Assembly: GCF_019049285.1 (NCBI RefSeq)
Contig: NZ_JAGMUL010000062.1
Span: forward strand, 62,001 to 126,000
Source of the DNA: Streptomyces sp. AC550_RSS872
Lineage (GTDB): Bacteria; Actinomycetota; Actinomycetes; Streptomycetales; Streptomycetaceae
Reading direction: 5' to 3'
DNA: 64,000 bases
Shown here: in pieces, positions 18,501 to 27,720 of the stretch
How the letters are laid out: every line of letters starts with the position of its first letter
How positions within the stretch are numbered: position 1 is the stretch's first letter
Translations under genes and position numbers: made by a program
Notes under the pieces: model-generated
Databases searched by the model: none
The model's input: only the letters and a program-made list of their open reading frames with translations
Told to the model about the DNA's origin: nothing

Positions 18501-21500
18501 CTGTCCAGTTCCCGGTAGCTGACGTTCGTCGCCCCGCTCACCAGGGCGACGGCGTCAGGTGTCCGCCGCGCCTGCCGCTCGAACAGCCCGTGCAGGGTGT
18601 CCTCGACGGCGGGCGACGGCTCGTCCAGGCGCCCCAGCCTCGCGAGGGCCGCGCGGTCGGCGCCGGTCACGGCTGTCAGTTCCCGCAGCGGCGCGCCGGG
18701 GGTGCCGAGGGCGCGGCGCACCACCTGCTCCACATAGTGCGTGAAGCGGCGCACGGTGACCTCGTCGAACAGGGCGGTGTCGTACTCGATCATGAACCGC
18801 ACGCCGTCGCGGTGGTGGGTGAAGTAGACGCTCAGGTCGAACGGGGCCCGCGGGCTCGGCACGTCGACCAGCGTCGCTGCCAGCCGGGGCGGGTCGAACT
18901 CCACCTCGCCCTCGTTCTCGTACTCCACCATGACCTGGAACAGCGGGTTGCGCCCCGGGTCCCGGCGCGGGTTGAGCGCGCCCACCAACTCGTCGAAGGG
19001 GACGCCGCTGTGCTCGTACGCCTCTGCGCTGCCGGCGCGCACCCGGTGCAGCAGCGCCGGGAAGTCCGGGTCGCCGGCGAGGTCCAGGCGCAGCGGCACG
19101 GTGTCGAGGAAAAGGCCGACATGGTGGTCGGCACCGGCGGGCCGGGCGGCGAGCACGGTGCCGAGGACCACGTCGTCCTGGCCGCTCAGCCGGCCGAGCA
19201 CCGCCGCGACGGCGCCCGTCAGCACCATGAACGGAGTAGCCCGGTGCCTGGCCGCGAACGCCCTCAGCGCGCTGGTGAGTTGGGCGTCCAGTTCGTGGGT
19301 GAGGCTCGCCCCCGCTCCCGACCTGACCGGGGGGCGGGGCCGGTCGGTGGGCAGGGCGAGCTCAGGGGCCCCCGCCAGCTCGCGCCGCCAGAAGCCGAGG
19401 GACGCGGCGTGGTCCGCCGGGCGGGCCGGGGCCACCGCCGGCAAGGGCGGCGGCTCGGGGGCGCCGTGCTCCGAGGCGCGGTAGTAGGCGGCGAGGTCGC
19501 GGACGAGCACCGCAGTGGAGGCCGAGTCGAACACGATGTGGTGGGCCAGCAGGAAGAGCAGATGCCGCTCCTCGGACAGTCGCAGCAGCCGCGCCGTCAC
19601 GAGCGGCCCCTCGCGCAGGTCGAGGACCCGGCGCCCCTCCGTCGCGAGCGCGGCGCGCAGCGCCTCCTCCTCCGTCGCCCCCGTGTGGTCGTCCACCGGG
19701 CACTCCAGCCGTACCCGATCGCGGATCTCCTGGTACGGGACGCCGCCGTCGTCCAGGAACACCGTGCGCAATGCCGGATGGCGGTCCGCGACCCGCTGGA
19801 GCGCACGGTGCAGGGCCGACACGTCCAGCGGCCCGTCCAGCCGGACCGCCTTGGGCTCGTGGTACATGCCGGTCCCCGGATGCAGCTGCTCCAGGAACCA
19901 GATGCGGCGCTGCGCGGGTGTGAGCGGCACCCGCTCCGGTACGGGCGCCGCCCGCTCCCCGGCCTCGGGCCGCGCGCGGCGGCGGACCCGGTCGAGCACC
20001 GGCAGCCCGGCCAGGACCTTCTCCTTCGGCATGCCGAAGTCCACGAAGCAGGCGATCTCGTCCGCTCCGGCGTCCACCAGGCGGCGCACGGTCTCGGCGG
20101 CCGTGTCCTCGTCGCCGATCAGGGCACGCGAGGCGCAGTAACGCTCGTAGGCCCGTTCGAGCAGGAACTCCACGTCGTCCCCGGGGGTGTTGTCGAGGTC
20201 CGCCGTGAGACCAAGGCTGTTGGTGACCTGGCCGAAGAGGGAGAGCGAGGAACGCAGGTACGACACGAACGGCCGGTATGCCTCCGCCCGCACGCGGTCC
20301 CCGTCCTCACCGAGGTACGTGTGCACCAGCACCACGACTCGGCCCGCCGCCGGGTCGAGCCCGTGCTCCGCCCGGGTGCGCCGGTACAGCGCGATGTTCT
20401 CCGCCAGTTGCTCGACGGTCTGCGTCATCAGGTTGGTGACCACGCCCAGGCCCTCGGCGGCGGCCCGGCGGTAGCTGTCCGGGTTGCCCACCACCGCGAC
20501 GTACAAGGGGAGTTCCCGTTGCAGGGGGCGGGGGTGGAGGCGTACCTCGACGGGCTCACCGTCACCGGCGGTCGTCGGCAGCGACTGCCCCGACCAGAGC
20601 TGCCGCACGGTCGCCAACTGCTCGTACATCACGTCGCGGTGGCGTCCGAAGTGCTGCGGGGCGAGCGAGAAGTCGGTGGCGTGCCAGCCGCTCGCGACAC
20701 AGAGGCCCGCCCTGCCGCCGGAGATGTTGTCGACCACCGACCACTCCTCGGCGACCCGCACCGGATGGTGCAGCGGCAGCACGACCGAGCCCGCGTGCAG
20801 CCGGATGCGACGGGTGCTCGCCGCGAGCGCCGCGGCGAGCACGGAAGGGTTGGGGAACAGCGCGCCGAAGGAGTTGAAGTGGCGTTCCGGAAGCCACAGG
20901 GCGTGGAACCCGTGTTCGTCCGCGTACTTCGAGGCCTCCATGATCAGCGCGTACTTGTCGCGGTCGGCGTCCTGGGGATAGTCGCCGAAGAAGTACAGGC
21001 TGAAGTCGCACCCGGGGGCGGGCGTCGGCTGGGGTCGCTGCTCGTGATCCGCCGGTGAGGCCGACGGGGCCGCAGTCGCAGACGGGAGCGGCAAGGGTGC
21101 CGGGGGCGGAGCGGGGGTCGTTCCCTGGGGCTGGGGCTGGGGCTGGGGTTGGGACTGGGGCCGGGACGGTGTCGTCAGGGGAGGGAGCGCCGACGCCGGG
21201 GGAGTGGTGGGCCGGGCTCCCGTGGACGCGAGGAGGTCGAGTTGCCGGGATATCACGCCGGTCACCTGGTCGACGAGGTGCTCGGTGAGCTGAAGCTGCT
21301 GCCCCAGCAGCTCGTGCAGCCCAAAGGACGCCTCGGGTGCCGGGGCGAGGGCTGCCGGTGCCATGGGCGCGGGCGCGGCCACCGTTTCCGGGCGCGGCTG
21401 CGGCTGCGGCTGCGGCTCGTGCGCGGCGTGCGGCTCCTGACCCGGCTCAGCACGCGTCTCTCCGGGGCTCCGGGCGGGCCCCGCGCCCAGTTGAGCCAGG

Positions 21501-24500
21501 CGTTCGGCCAGCGCGCGTGGGGTGTCGGCCGTGGAGAACAGCTCCCGCACCGGAACGCGTGTGCCGTAGCGCTGCTCCAGCTCCGCTGTCATGCCCATCA
21601 GGGAGAGCGAGTCCGCGCCCAGCTCGAAGAACGACGTGTCGGGCGCGACGTCCGCCGCCTGGCGGCCGAGCTTGTCGGCGGTCAGCCGGCGTACGTGGTC
21701 GAGCAGTTCGTCCGGCACGGTGGACTCCTTCAGAGGGGTGGCCGGTGTTGTGCGCGAGGGCGGGGGCGCCACCCGGTGCCTGCGCAGGGGATGCCCCGGC
21801 AGCGGCACCCTGCCCCCGTCGTCGTTCACCGCGTCCCACTCAAGCTCGGCCCCCCTGCGGTACAGCGAGCCCAGCGAGATCAGGAGCCCGTGCACCTGGT
21901 CGGCTGCTCCCGGGCCCGAGCCCTGCCCGCCGAGCCAGCGGCTCTCCGGTACGCAGTGGCGGCCGAGGCCGGTGAGGGCCGCCCCGGCACCGATTTCCAG
22001 GAAGTCCCGGCACCCCTGCCCCATCGCCGCGGCCATGGCCATATCGAAGCGGACGGGCCGACGCGCCTGGTGGCAGAGGTAGTCGGCGTCCAGGGTCCAG
22101 CCCACCGGGCGTACCTGCCCGTCAGCCGCCGTGACCAACGGCGTGCGCAGCGGAACATACGCCACCCGCTCGGCGTGCGAACGGAAATCGCGCAGCGCCG
22201 GTTCGACCGCGGCGGAGTGGAACGCCCTGTCGACGGGCAGCGCCCGCCACCGCAGGCCCTCCCCGTCCAGCAGGCGTACGGCCTCCTCCAGGGCGTCCGC
22301 CGGGCCGGAGATCACCTGGGAGCGCGGCCCGTTGACCGCCGCCAGCTCGGCACCCGCGGCCCGCGCGATCCGCTCCGCCTCGGCCTGCGCGGCGCGGACG
22401 GCGAGCATGCCGCCCGGCGGGCAGGCCGACTGCATCAGCCGCCCGCGCCACGCGGTGAGCCGCAGTCCGTCGTCGAGTGTGAGGGCGCTGCCTGCGAAGA
22501 GGGCCGCGTACTCCCCGACACTGTGGCCGAACAGAAGCGCGGGGCGCACGCCGACGGCGCGCCACACCTCGGCGAGCGCTGCCTGATGGGCGAACAGGGC
22601 GGCCTGTGCTGTCTCGGTGGGCCAGACGGAGTCGTCGGCGGACTCGTCCAGCAGCAGCGGGAGCAGAGTGCCGCCGAACTCGTCGGCGTACAACTCCTCG
22701 CACCGGTCGAGCACCCGCCTGGCGGCCGGGTAGGCGGCGTACAGGCCGCTCGCCATGCCGCGCCGGCCGCTGCCCTGCCCGGCGAAGGCGAAGGCGAGCG
22801 GTCCGAGCGGGGCGGGCGGCGCGGCATGGCGCTCGTCCAAGGCGTCGGCCAGCTCCCCGGCGGTCCGGCCGACGGCCGTGGCCCGTGACGCCCGGTGGGG
22901 CCGGCCTAGCGCCATCGTGGCCGCCACGTCCGCCGCCGCGAGGTCCGGCCGCTGCCGCAGCCGATCGCGGAGCAAACTGGTGAGCTCGTCCAGCGCCTGC
23001 GTGTCGCGGGCCGACACCGGTACGAGTACGGGAAGTCCGGCGGTGTGGGGTCCGGAGCGTACGGGCGGCTCCTCCAGTATCACGTGCGCGTTCGTGCCGC
23101 CGACGCCGAGTGCGCTGACCCCGGCCCGGCGCGGCACGCCGTCCCGCGCCGGCCACGGCCGCAGCTCGGTGCCCAGGACGAGCGGGCCGCCCTCCAGGCG
23201 CAGGTCGGGGTTGGGCCGGGTCAGGTGCAGTGTGGGCACCAGCATGCGATGGCGCAGCATGAGGACCGTCTTGAGGAGGCCGGCCATCCCGGCGCAGCTG
23301 TCGAGGTGCCCGATGCTCGGCTTCACCGAGCCGACCGTGCAGAACCCGGTACGCCGTGTGCCCTCCCCGAGCGCCCTGCCCAGTGCCTCCAGCTCCACCG
23401 GATCGCCGAGGCGGGTTCCCGTCCCGTGCGCCTCCACGTACGAGATCGTGTCGGCGGGGACGTCCGCCCTGCGCAGCGCCTGGCGCACGACCTCCACCTG
23501 GCCCGCGACGCCGGGCGCGCTGAACCCGACCTTGCCCGCCCCGTCGTTGTTGACGGCGGAGCCCAGGATGACCGCGTGCACGGTGTCGCCGTCGGCCAGC
23601 GCACGGTCGAGCCGTTTGAGCAGTACGGCTGCGACACCGTTGCCGCCGACGGTGCCGTCGGCCTCCGCGTCGAAGGCCCGGCAGCGGCCGGTGGGGGACA
23701 GGATCGACCCGGGATGGCTGTGGTAGCCGCTCTCCTGCGGCAGGTGCACGGCCGCCGCCCCGGCCAGCGCCAGATGTGCCTCGCCGCTCAGCAGCGCCTG
23801 CACGGCGAGGTGGACGGCGACCAGCGAGGTGGAGCAGGCCGTCTGCACGCCGATGGCCGGGCCGGTGAGGCCCAGCCGGTAGGCGACACGGGAGGCGAGG
23901 AAGTCGGGCTGGTGCCCGATGGCGGCCTGCATGCCGGTGGCCGGGTCGTCCGAGGCGTCGGGTACACCGGTCGCGGGCGGGTGCTGGTGGTCGTAGAGGT
24001 TCATGCCCGTACCGGCGAACACCCCCACCCTCGTGCCCGGTTCGACTGCCGCGTAGCCGCCGTCCTCGAGCGCCTCGTGGCAGCACTCCAGGAACAGCCG
24101 GTGCGCGGGATGGGTGAGGCGGGCCTCCTTGGGACTCATCCCGAAGAACTCCGCGTCGAAGGCGTCGACGCCGTCGATGACGCCTCCGACCGGCACCCGG
24201 CCGGGGGCGCGCCGCTGCTCCGGGGACAGGCCGGCTGCGGTGAGCCGCTCCTCGTCGAAGACCCGGACGCTGTCCACGCCGTCGCGCAGGTTCGCCCAGA
24301 ACCGGTCCGCCGAGTCCGCGCCGGGGAAGCGCAGCGACAGGCCGATGACCGCTACGCGCCGCTCGGCCGTGTCATGCCCCGAGCCGGTGGTCACGGGCTG
24401 CGACCGGTGCGCAGGGGCGGCGGCCAGATGCGCGGCGAGCGCCGTGGCCGTGGGGTGCTCGAAGAACGCGGTCTGGGCGATCGGCGTCGCGAGCCGCTGC

Positions 24501-26374
24501 TCCAGGAGCGAGCGCAGGCGGGTGAGGTGCAGGGAGGTCAGTCCCAGCTCGTAGAACGGCACACGCGCGTCCACCGGGTGCCCCAGCACGGCGCTGATCT
24601 CCTCGCACACGACCCGGGTCAGGTCGTCGGAGGCGGCATCGTCGGCGTGCGGGGCGGGACCGGTGCGGAAGCCACCGGCGATCAGCCGGTGCCGGAGCTC
24701 GGCGCGGCGTACCTTCCCGGCGGGGGTCCTCGGGAAGTCGCCGTGCGGTACGGGCAGAACGTGGGCGGCGGTCAGGCGCAGCCGGGAGAAGAGAGCGGCC
24801 TTCACCTCCCGTGTGATCCGCGCGTCCTCGTCGGCGCCGCGGCTCACGAAGAACACGGCGAGCTGCTCCGTACCACTGTCCTCGTCCGGTACGCCGCAGG
24901 CCGCGACCTCCCCCTGACGGACCCCGGCGACGGCGGTCGCCGCCTCCTCGACTTCGTGGCAGTACACGTTGTGCCCATTGAGGATGATCAGGTCCTTGCG
25001 CCGTCCGGTGATCACGACCTGCCCGCCGTCGAGGAAGGCCAGGTCGCCCGTGTCCAGCCAGTCCCGCCCCGCGGGGAACGCCTCGGCGTCCGCCTCCGGG
25101 TTGTTCACGTAGCCGGGGGTGAGCCGGGCGGGCGTGCTCACCTGGAGGCGGCCGATCCTGCCCAAAGGCGCGGGCTCGTCCCGGTCGTCCACGATGCGCA
25201 GGGTGACCCCGTGCGCCGGCGAGCCGGCCGCGACGAAGGTGACGCAGTCGTCCTCCGGGGTCCGCGCGTCGGCCCGCACCAGGTCGCCGCCCAGGCTGCT
25301 CTTGAGCAGACGGTGCACGGTGCCCGGCCGGTCCAGCCGCCCGTACGTGACGGCCGTGACCGTCTCGGCCATTCCCCACACCGGCACGATGTGCCCCTCC
25401 CGCACCCCGGACGCGGCGGTGGCGTCGAGAAAGCGGCGCAGCACCGGCAGCACGATCTGCTCGCCGCCGCACAGCAGCGTCTTGAGGCCGCCCAGTTTCC
25501 GTATGCGGTCCGGCCGCTCGGCGAGCGCGTCCGCGACCAGCCCGTACGCGAAGGTCGGCGCCCAGCTGTGCTGCGCACCGTACGTCTCGACGAGGTCGAG
25601 CCAGCGCAGCGGTTCGGCCAGGACCCGGTCGGTCGGCGCGTGGACGTTGGTACAGCCCACGAAGACCGCCAGCAGGTGGTACAGCAGGAACGCGCCGCTG
25701 TGGTCGACCGGCAGCCAGTTCACCATCGTGTCGTCCGGCCGTACGTCCATGATCCGTCGGGAGCTCGCGGCGAAGTCCGCCAGACCGGCGTGGGTGAGCC
25801 GCGCCGCCTTGGGCACACCGGTGCTGCCGGAGGACAGCATCAGCAGCGCGACGTCGGACGCGGCCGGGTCGATGTGGCCGTCCGCGGAGTGCGCGCCCAG
25901 GCAGTCCCGCGCGACCGCGACCCGCAGGTGGGGAGCGGCGACGGCCAGGTCCCGCGCCCCGGCCGCGTCGCTGAGCACCAGCGGCCCGTCCAGCACCGTA
26001 CAGGCGTGCAGCAGGCGTTCGTACGCGGGCGAGCCCGGGACGGCCCGCTCCGCAATCGCCGCGGGCCGGGCGCCGCCCAGCACACAGGCCCAGAAGGCGG
26101 GGAAGAACTCCGCCAGCGGCAGCCCGCACAGCAGCACCGTGTCGCCGGCGCGCAGCCCGCGCTCCCGCAGCCCGGCGAGCAGCCGGCGGGCCCGGGACAG
26201 CAGCTCGCGGTAGGGCAGGCTGGTCGTGGCACCGTCCGGGGCGACCGCGACGACACCAGCGCCGGAGTCCGCGGCGGCGGCGCGCAGCAGGGCGTCCACG
26301 GCGGTGCGTGGGTCGTCCTCGGTGTACTCCGGCTCAGGCCCCCGGCAGAGTGCCGGTCCCTGTACGCGTTCCAT
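15548..26374 (-). CDS. hybrid loading ligase-PKS-NRPS megasynthetase with luciferase-like monooxygenase domain
   Basis: The 3608-residue protein has these domains in order. AMP-dependent acyl ligase, 1 to about 590 (SSGSTGVPKAA, NWLPVDHSG). ACP, Ser about 611, in GLTSLHL with Thr where Asp is usual. KS, about 671-1105: Cys about 845 in QTACSTSL, His in EAHGTGT and SIGHLD. AT, about 1190-1490 (GHSVGEY, RAFHS; malonyl-type). ACP, about 1587 (GADSLSL). Luciferase-like flavin monooxygenase, about 1789-2135 (LWLPERHFNSFG, VAEEWSVVDNISGGRAG). C, about 2150-2590 (HHIVFDS). A, about 2610-3060 (pocket DVQFFAQVIK, proline-like). PCP, about 3128 (GGHSLSA). Terminal C, about 3181-3608 (HHAVCDGWS). There is no KR, DH, MT or TE. 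The ATG at 26374 follows AAGGGGAC and overlaps the exporter gene by 41 bases. Likely product: an acyl starter extended once by malonate, hydroxylated on-line, joined to an imino-type amino acid, then passed to a partner through the last C domain. Confidence 0.92.
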   Translation of the reverse strand: MERVQGPALCRGPEPEYTEDDPRTAVDALLRAAAADSGAGVVAVAPDGATTSLPYRELLSRARRLLAGLRERGLRAGDTVLLCGLPLAEFFPAFWACVLGGARPAAIAERAVPGSPAYERLLHACTVLDGPLVLSDAAGARDLAVAAPHLRVAVARDCLGAHSADGHIDPAASDVALLMLSSGSTGVPKAARLTHAGLADFAASSRRIMDVRPDDTMVNWLPVDHSGAFLLYHLLAVFVGCTNVHAPTDRVLAEPLRWLDLVETYGAQHSWAPTFAYGLVADALAERPDRIRKLGGLKTLLCGGEQIVLPVLRRFLDATAASGVREGHIVPVWGMAETVTAVTYGRLDRPGTVHRLLKSSLGGDLVRADARTPEDDCVTFVAAGSPAHGVTLRIVDDRDEPAPLGRIGRLQVSTPARLTPGYVNNPEADAEAFPAGRDWLDTGDLAFLDGGQVVITGRRKDLIILNGHNVYCHEVEEAATAVAGVRQGEVAACGVPDEDSGTEQLAVFFVSRGADEDARITREVKAALFSRLRLTAAHVLPVPHGDFPRTPAGKVRRAELRHRLIAGGFRTGPAPHADDAASDDLTRVVCEEISAVLGHPVDARVPFYELGLTSLHLTRLRSLLEQRLATPIAQTAFFEHPTATALAAHLAAAPAHRSQPVTTGSGHDTAERRVAVIGLSLRFPGADSADRFWANLRDGVDSVRVFDEERLTAAGLSPEQRRAPGRVPVGGVIDGVDAFDAEFFGMSPKEARLTHPAHRLFLECCHEALEDGGYAAVEPGTRVGVFAGTGMNLYDHQHPPATGVPDASDDPATGMQAAIGHQPDFLASRVAYRLGLTGPAIGVQTACSTSLVAVHLAVQALLSGEAHLALAGAAAVHLPQESGYHSHPGSILSPTGRCRAFDAEADGTVGGNGVAAVLLKRLDRALADGDTVHAVILGSAVNNDGAGKVGFSAPGVAGQVEVVRQALRRADVPADTISYVEAHGTGTRLGDPVELEALGRALGEGTRRTGFCTVGSVKPSIGHLDSCAGMAGLLKTVLMLRHRMLVPTLHLTRPNPDLRLEGGPLVLGTELRPWPARDGVPRRAGVSALGVGGTNAHVILEEPPVRSGPHTAGLPVLVPVSARDTQALDELTSLLRDRLRQRPDLAAADVAATMALGRPHRASRATAVGRTAGELADALDERHAAPPAPLGPLAFAFAGQGSGRRGMASGLYAAYPAARRVLDRCEELYADEFGGTLLPLLLDESADDSVWPTETAQAALFAHQAALAEVWRAVGVRPALLFGHSVGEYAALFAGSALTLDDGLRLTAWRGRLMQSACPPGGMLAVRAAQAEAERIARAAGAELAAVNGPRSQVISGPADALEEAVRLLDGEGLRWRALPVDRAFHSAAVEPALRDFRSHAERVAYVPLRTPLVTAADGQVRPVGWTLDADYLCHQARRPVRFDMAMAAAMGQGCRDFLEIGAGAALTGLGRHCVPESRWLGGQGSGPGAADQVHGLLISLGSLYRRGAELEWDAVNDDGGRVPLPGHPLRRHRVAPPPSRTTPATPLKESTVPDELLDHVRRLTADKLGRQAADVAPDTSFFELGADSLSLMGMTAELEQRYGTRVPVRELFSTADTPRALAERLAQLGAGPARSPGETRAEPGQEPHAAHEPQPQPQPRPETVAAPAPMAPAALAPAPEASFGLHELLGQQLQLTEHLVDQVTGVISRQLDLLASTGARPTTPPASALPPLTTPSRPQSQPQPQPQPQGTTPAPPPAPLPLPSATAAPSASPADHEQRPQPTPAPGCDFSLYFFGDYPQDADRDKYALIMEASKYADEHGFHALWLPERHFNSFGALFPNPSVLAAALAASTRRIRLHAGSVVLPLHHPVRVAEEWSVVDNISGGRAGLCVASGWHATDFSLAPQHFGRHRDVMYEQLATVRQLWSGQSLPTTAGDGEPVEVRLHPRPLQRELPLYVAVVGNPDSYRRAAAEGLGVVTNLMTQTVEQLAENIALYRRTRAEHGLDPAAGRVVVLVHTYLGEDGDRVRAEAYRPFVSYLRSSLSLFGQVTNSLGLTADLDNTPGDDVEFLLERAYERYCASRALIGDEDTAAETVRRLVDAGADEIACFVDFGMPKEKVLAGLPVLDRVRRRARPEAGERAAPVPERVPLTPAQRRIWFLEQLHPGTGMYHEPKAVRLDGPLDVSALHRALQRVADRHPALRTVFLDDGGVPYQEIRDRVRLECPVDDHTGATEEEALRAALATEGRRVLDLREGPLVTARLLRLSEERHLLFLLAHHIVFDSASTAVLVRDLAAYYRASEHGAPEPPPLPAVAPARPADHAASLGFWRRELAGAPELALPTDRPRPPVRSGAGASLTHELDAQLTSALRAFAARHRATPFMVLTGAVAAVLGRLSGQDDVVLGTVLAARPAGADHHVGLFLDTVPLRLDLAGDPDFPALLHRVRAGSAEAYEHSGVPFDELVGALNPRRDPGRNPLFQVMVEYENEGEVEFDPPRLAATLVDVPSPRAPFDLSVYFTHHRDGVRFMIEYDTALFDEVTVRRFTHYVEQVVRRALGTPGAPLRELTAVTGADRAALARLGRLDEPSPAVEDTLHGLFERQARRTPDAVALVSGATNVSYRELDRRANTLAHDLRSRGAVRGERVALLLPRGPELIAAVLGVLKSGAAYLPLDPSLPTPRLAALLEDGTPVLLLTSSSVLSRHPGLRAGAPHRPVRLVEEIDGDLPEGPPTDGARPEDPAYCIYTSGSTGRPKGVVVPHRGPVNLVRGHLASHSALRTLQWTSPAFDVSVQEIFTTLCSGAALVLIDDEVRHEPAAVAEAVHRHGVERMFMPCTPLKYLVETGPELPSLRELFSAGEALQLTGAFRRFLAAHPECALYNQYGPTEASVIVASHRVDPDGEEWPPIGTPVPGARIILLDGAGREVLPGAVGEIHVGGAPVAHGYHARPAETADAFLADGSGSVQYRTGDLGRWRTDGSLQYCGRMDDQVKIRGHRVEPAEAQRALSALPDVRDAAVVSRRDQHGDQELVAYVVPTASDADLRELRVALSAELPDHLVPRRWVRLERLPVNTSGKLDRERLPAPGSEPDEVAVGADARPATLLEKALHELWCEELGERRVPVTRSFFELGGHSLSAIRLLNRMADRLHVDLSMAEFFLNPTIRGIAGRGERPAPAERLVDTVPMTSTLRRLWHRHHERSDPGVYNVAHRIDLRGDLDPRILAGALEDLVGRHHALRSRAVRRDGRYLVEVLGQVPVDLPVDDLTAHADDETVERWCRDQATRPLAMDRAPLFRFRLARLGPDHWVLVTVFHHAVCDGWSMGVIWRELQELHDARHQGTDSRLPAPATQFTDCARAEHELSGDRRAELERFWLAELDGVPLRLPLPYDRLAPAKLSGRGALHTWVIAGDTPRQVAEAATRLGTTPYVVLAATFATWAAGLCGGLPDVVLAASSANRTHRERSEVVGLLGDAVLLRARLGEADTFADLVKQLGATLFTALDHQELPLTEVVELVSPETGDSLFPTVLFTVVTTPPPTLDMRSLSASVCDLPTSGVARNELYAVLVPGADTITVTFEYSTDLFDEPTITSWADTFTRLLDHITRTPHLPLRTT

Positions 26375-27620
26375 GCGTGTCCCCTTCTTCTCCACTCGTG
26401 GACGACAGCGACCGGGCACCGGCGGTGGCGAACAGCAGCAGGAGCAGCGCCCCGCATACCGCGGCACCGTGGAACATCCCGACGACCGACAGGGCGGGCA
26501 GCGCTTCGAGAGCCGCCGCGGCGAGCACCGTGCCCAGTGCGAAGCCGGCCGTCTCCGCCGTGGCGGACATCCCGAACAGCCGGCTGCGCTGCCGGTCGGG
26601 GGAGGCTTGGAGGCGTGAGGTGTAGACGATCTCGGTCCAGCCGTCCGCGAAGCCCGCGCACGCGGCGGCGACCATCAGACCGGCCGCGGGCAGGCCGGTG
26701 AACGCCGCCACGAAGGATCCCGACATCGTCAACGTACCGATCGCAAAAGCGCGTTCGGGCCACGCCGATCCCCACTGGGCGCGCTTGAGTACCAGGTGGG
26801 CGGCGATGGTGCCCACCGCCCAGGCCACCCAGAAGCGGGTCATGAACAGTGCCGGATCGGCCGGGGCGGCGGCGTGCGCGACCACGGGCAGCGCGACGTT
26901 GTGCGAGGAGGACGCGAGGGCGTCGACCCCCCGGAGCATGATCATGCCGAGCAGCAGGCCGGGAAGACCGGCCACGCCGTGCCACGGACGCGGGCGACGG
27001 GGAGCGTTCGCGTCCTTCCCTCGGCCGGACTCCTCCCGTACGGGCTCCTCCGCGCCGTCCGTACGCGGCCGCAGGGCGAGCAGTGCCCCCGCCGACACCG
27101 CGAAGCTCGCGGCGTTGACGGCGAACGCGCTTGCGTAGCCGCCGAAAGCGATGACGGGCGCAGCCGAGGCGAAGCCCAGCACGGTGGCGACCGACCGCGC
27201 CGTGACCAGCAGCCCGTTCGCGCGGGTACGGGACTCCTGGCCGACCATGGCGGGGATCGCGCTGCGCAGGGCGACGGTGAAGTACGTGTTGCCCGCGCCC
27301 ATGACCACGACGGCGCCGCACAGCAGCCACATCGGCGTGCGGGCCGCACACAGGGCCAGGGCGGTCATGGCGAGTCCCTGGGCGACGTCGGCGAGAACCA
27401 TCGTCCGCAGGCGGGTCGTCCTGGCCGACAGCGCCGCGGCGGTGAGCGCGGCGACGAAGCCGGAGGACAGGCGCAGTGCCATCACCACGCCGACCCCGAA
27501 CGCCGTGCCGGTGACCCGGTACGAGAACAGGCTCAGCGCGATCAGGTTCAGGTAGTTGCCGTAGCCGGACACCGCGTACGCGCAGACGAGGGCACGGAAA
27601 CGCCGGTCCACACCCCCCAC
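26334..27620 (-). CDS. MFS transporter, probable product exporter
   Basis: About 428 residues with roughly 12 hydrophobic helices split by a charged central loop (REESGRGKDANAPRRPRPW), the usual 6+6 MFS layout. Adjacent GTG codons are possible starts; the one at 27620 has GGAAGGAG five bases upstream, the one at 27623 is only two bases from it. The protein lacks a long N-terminal tail and resembles the MFS_3/enterobactin-exporter-like group (ALSARTTRLRTMVLADVAQG, GFADGWTEIVYTSRLQ). It sits between the aminotransferase and the megasynthetase and overlaps the latter's start, so it is very likely coexpressed and exports the product or gives self-resistance. Confidence 0.85.
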   Translation of the reverse strand: MGGVDRRFRALVCAYAVSGYGNYLNLIALSLFSYRVTGTAFGVGVVMALRLSSGFVAALTAAALSARTTRLRTMVLADVAQGLAMTALALCAARTPMWLLCGAVVVMGAGNTYFTVALRSAIPAMVGQESRTRANGLLVTARSVATVLGFASAAPVIAFGGYASAFAVNAASFAVSAGALLALRPRTDGAEEPVREESGRGKDANAPRRPRPWHGVAGLPGLLLGMIMLRGVDALASSSHNVALPVVAHAAAPADPALFMTRFWVAWAVGTIAAHLVLKRAQWGSAWPERAFAIGTLTMSGSFVAAFTGLPAAGLMVAAACAGFADGWTEIVYTSRLQASPDRQRSRLFGMSATAETAGFALGTVLAAAALEALPALSVVGMFHGAAVCGALLLLLFATAGARSLSSTSGEEGDTHGTRTGTGTLPGA

Positions 27621-27720
27621 CACGTCTCCTTCCCGCGCGTGAACGCGCTCACCGGTCCTCGTTGCCTGGCCATCACGTGCACGCCGGCCGCCTTCGCCGA
27701 GACCGGCGGAGGCTGCGGCG

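Noticed and set aside
26374..26467. Start of the megasynthetase 31 codons further upstream
   Set aside because: The extension is Cys/Pro/Arg-rich shadow sequence inside the exporter gene; ATG 26374 has a good ribosome binding site.
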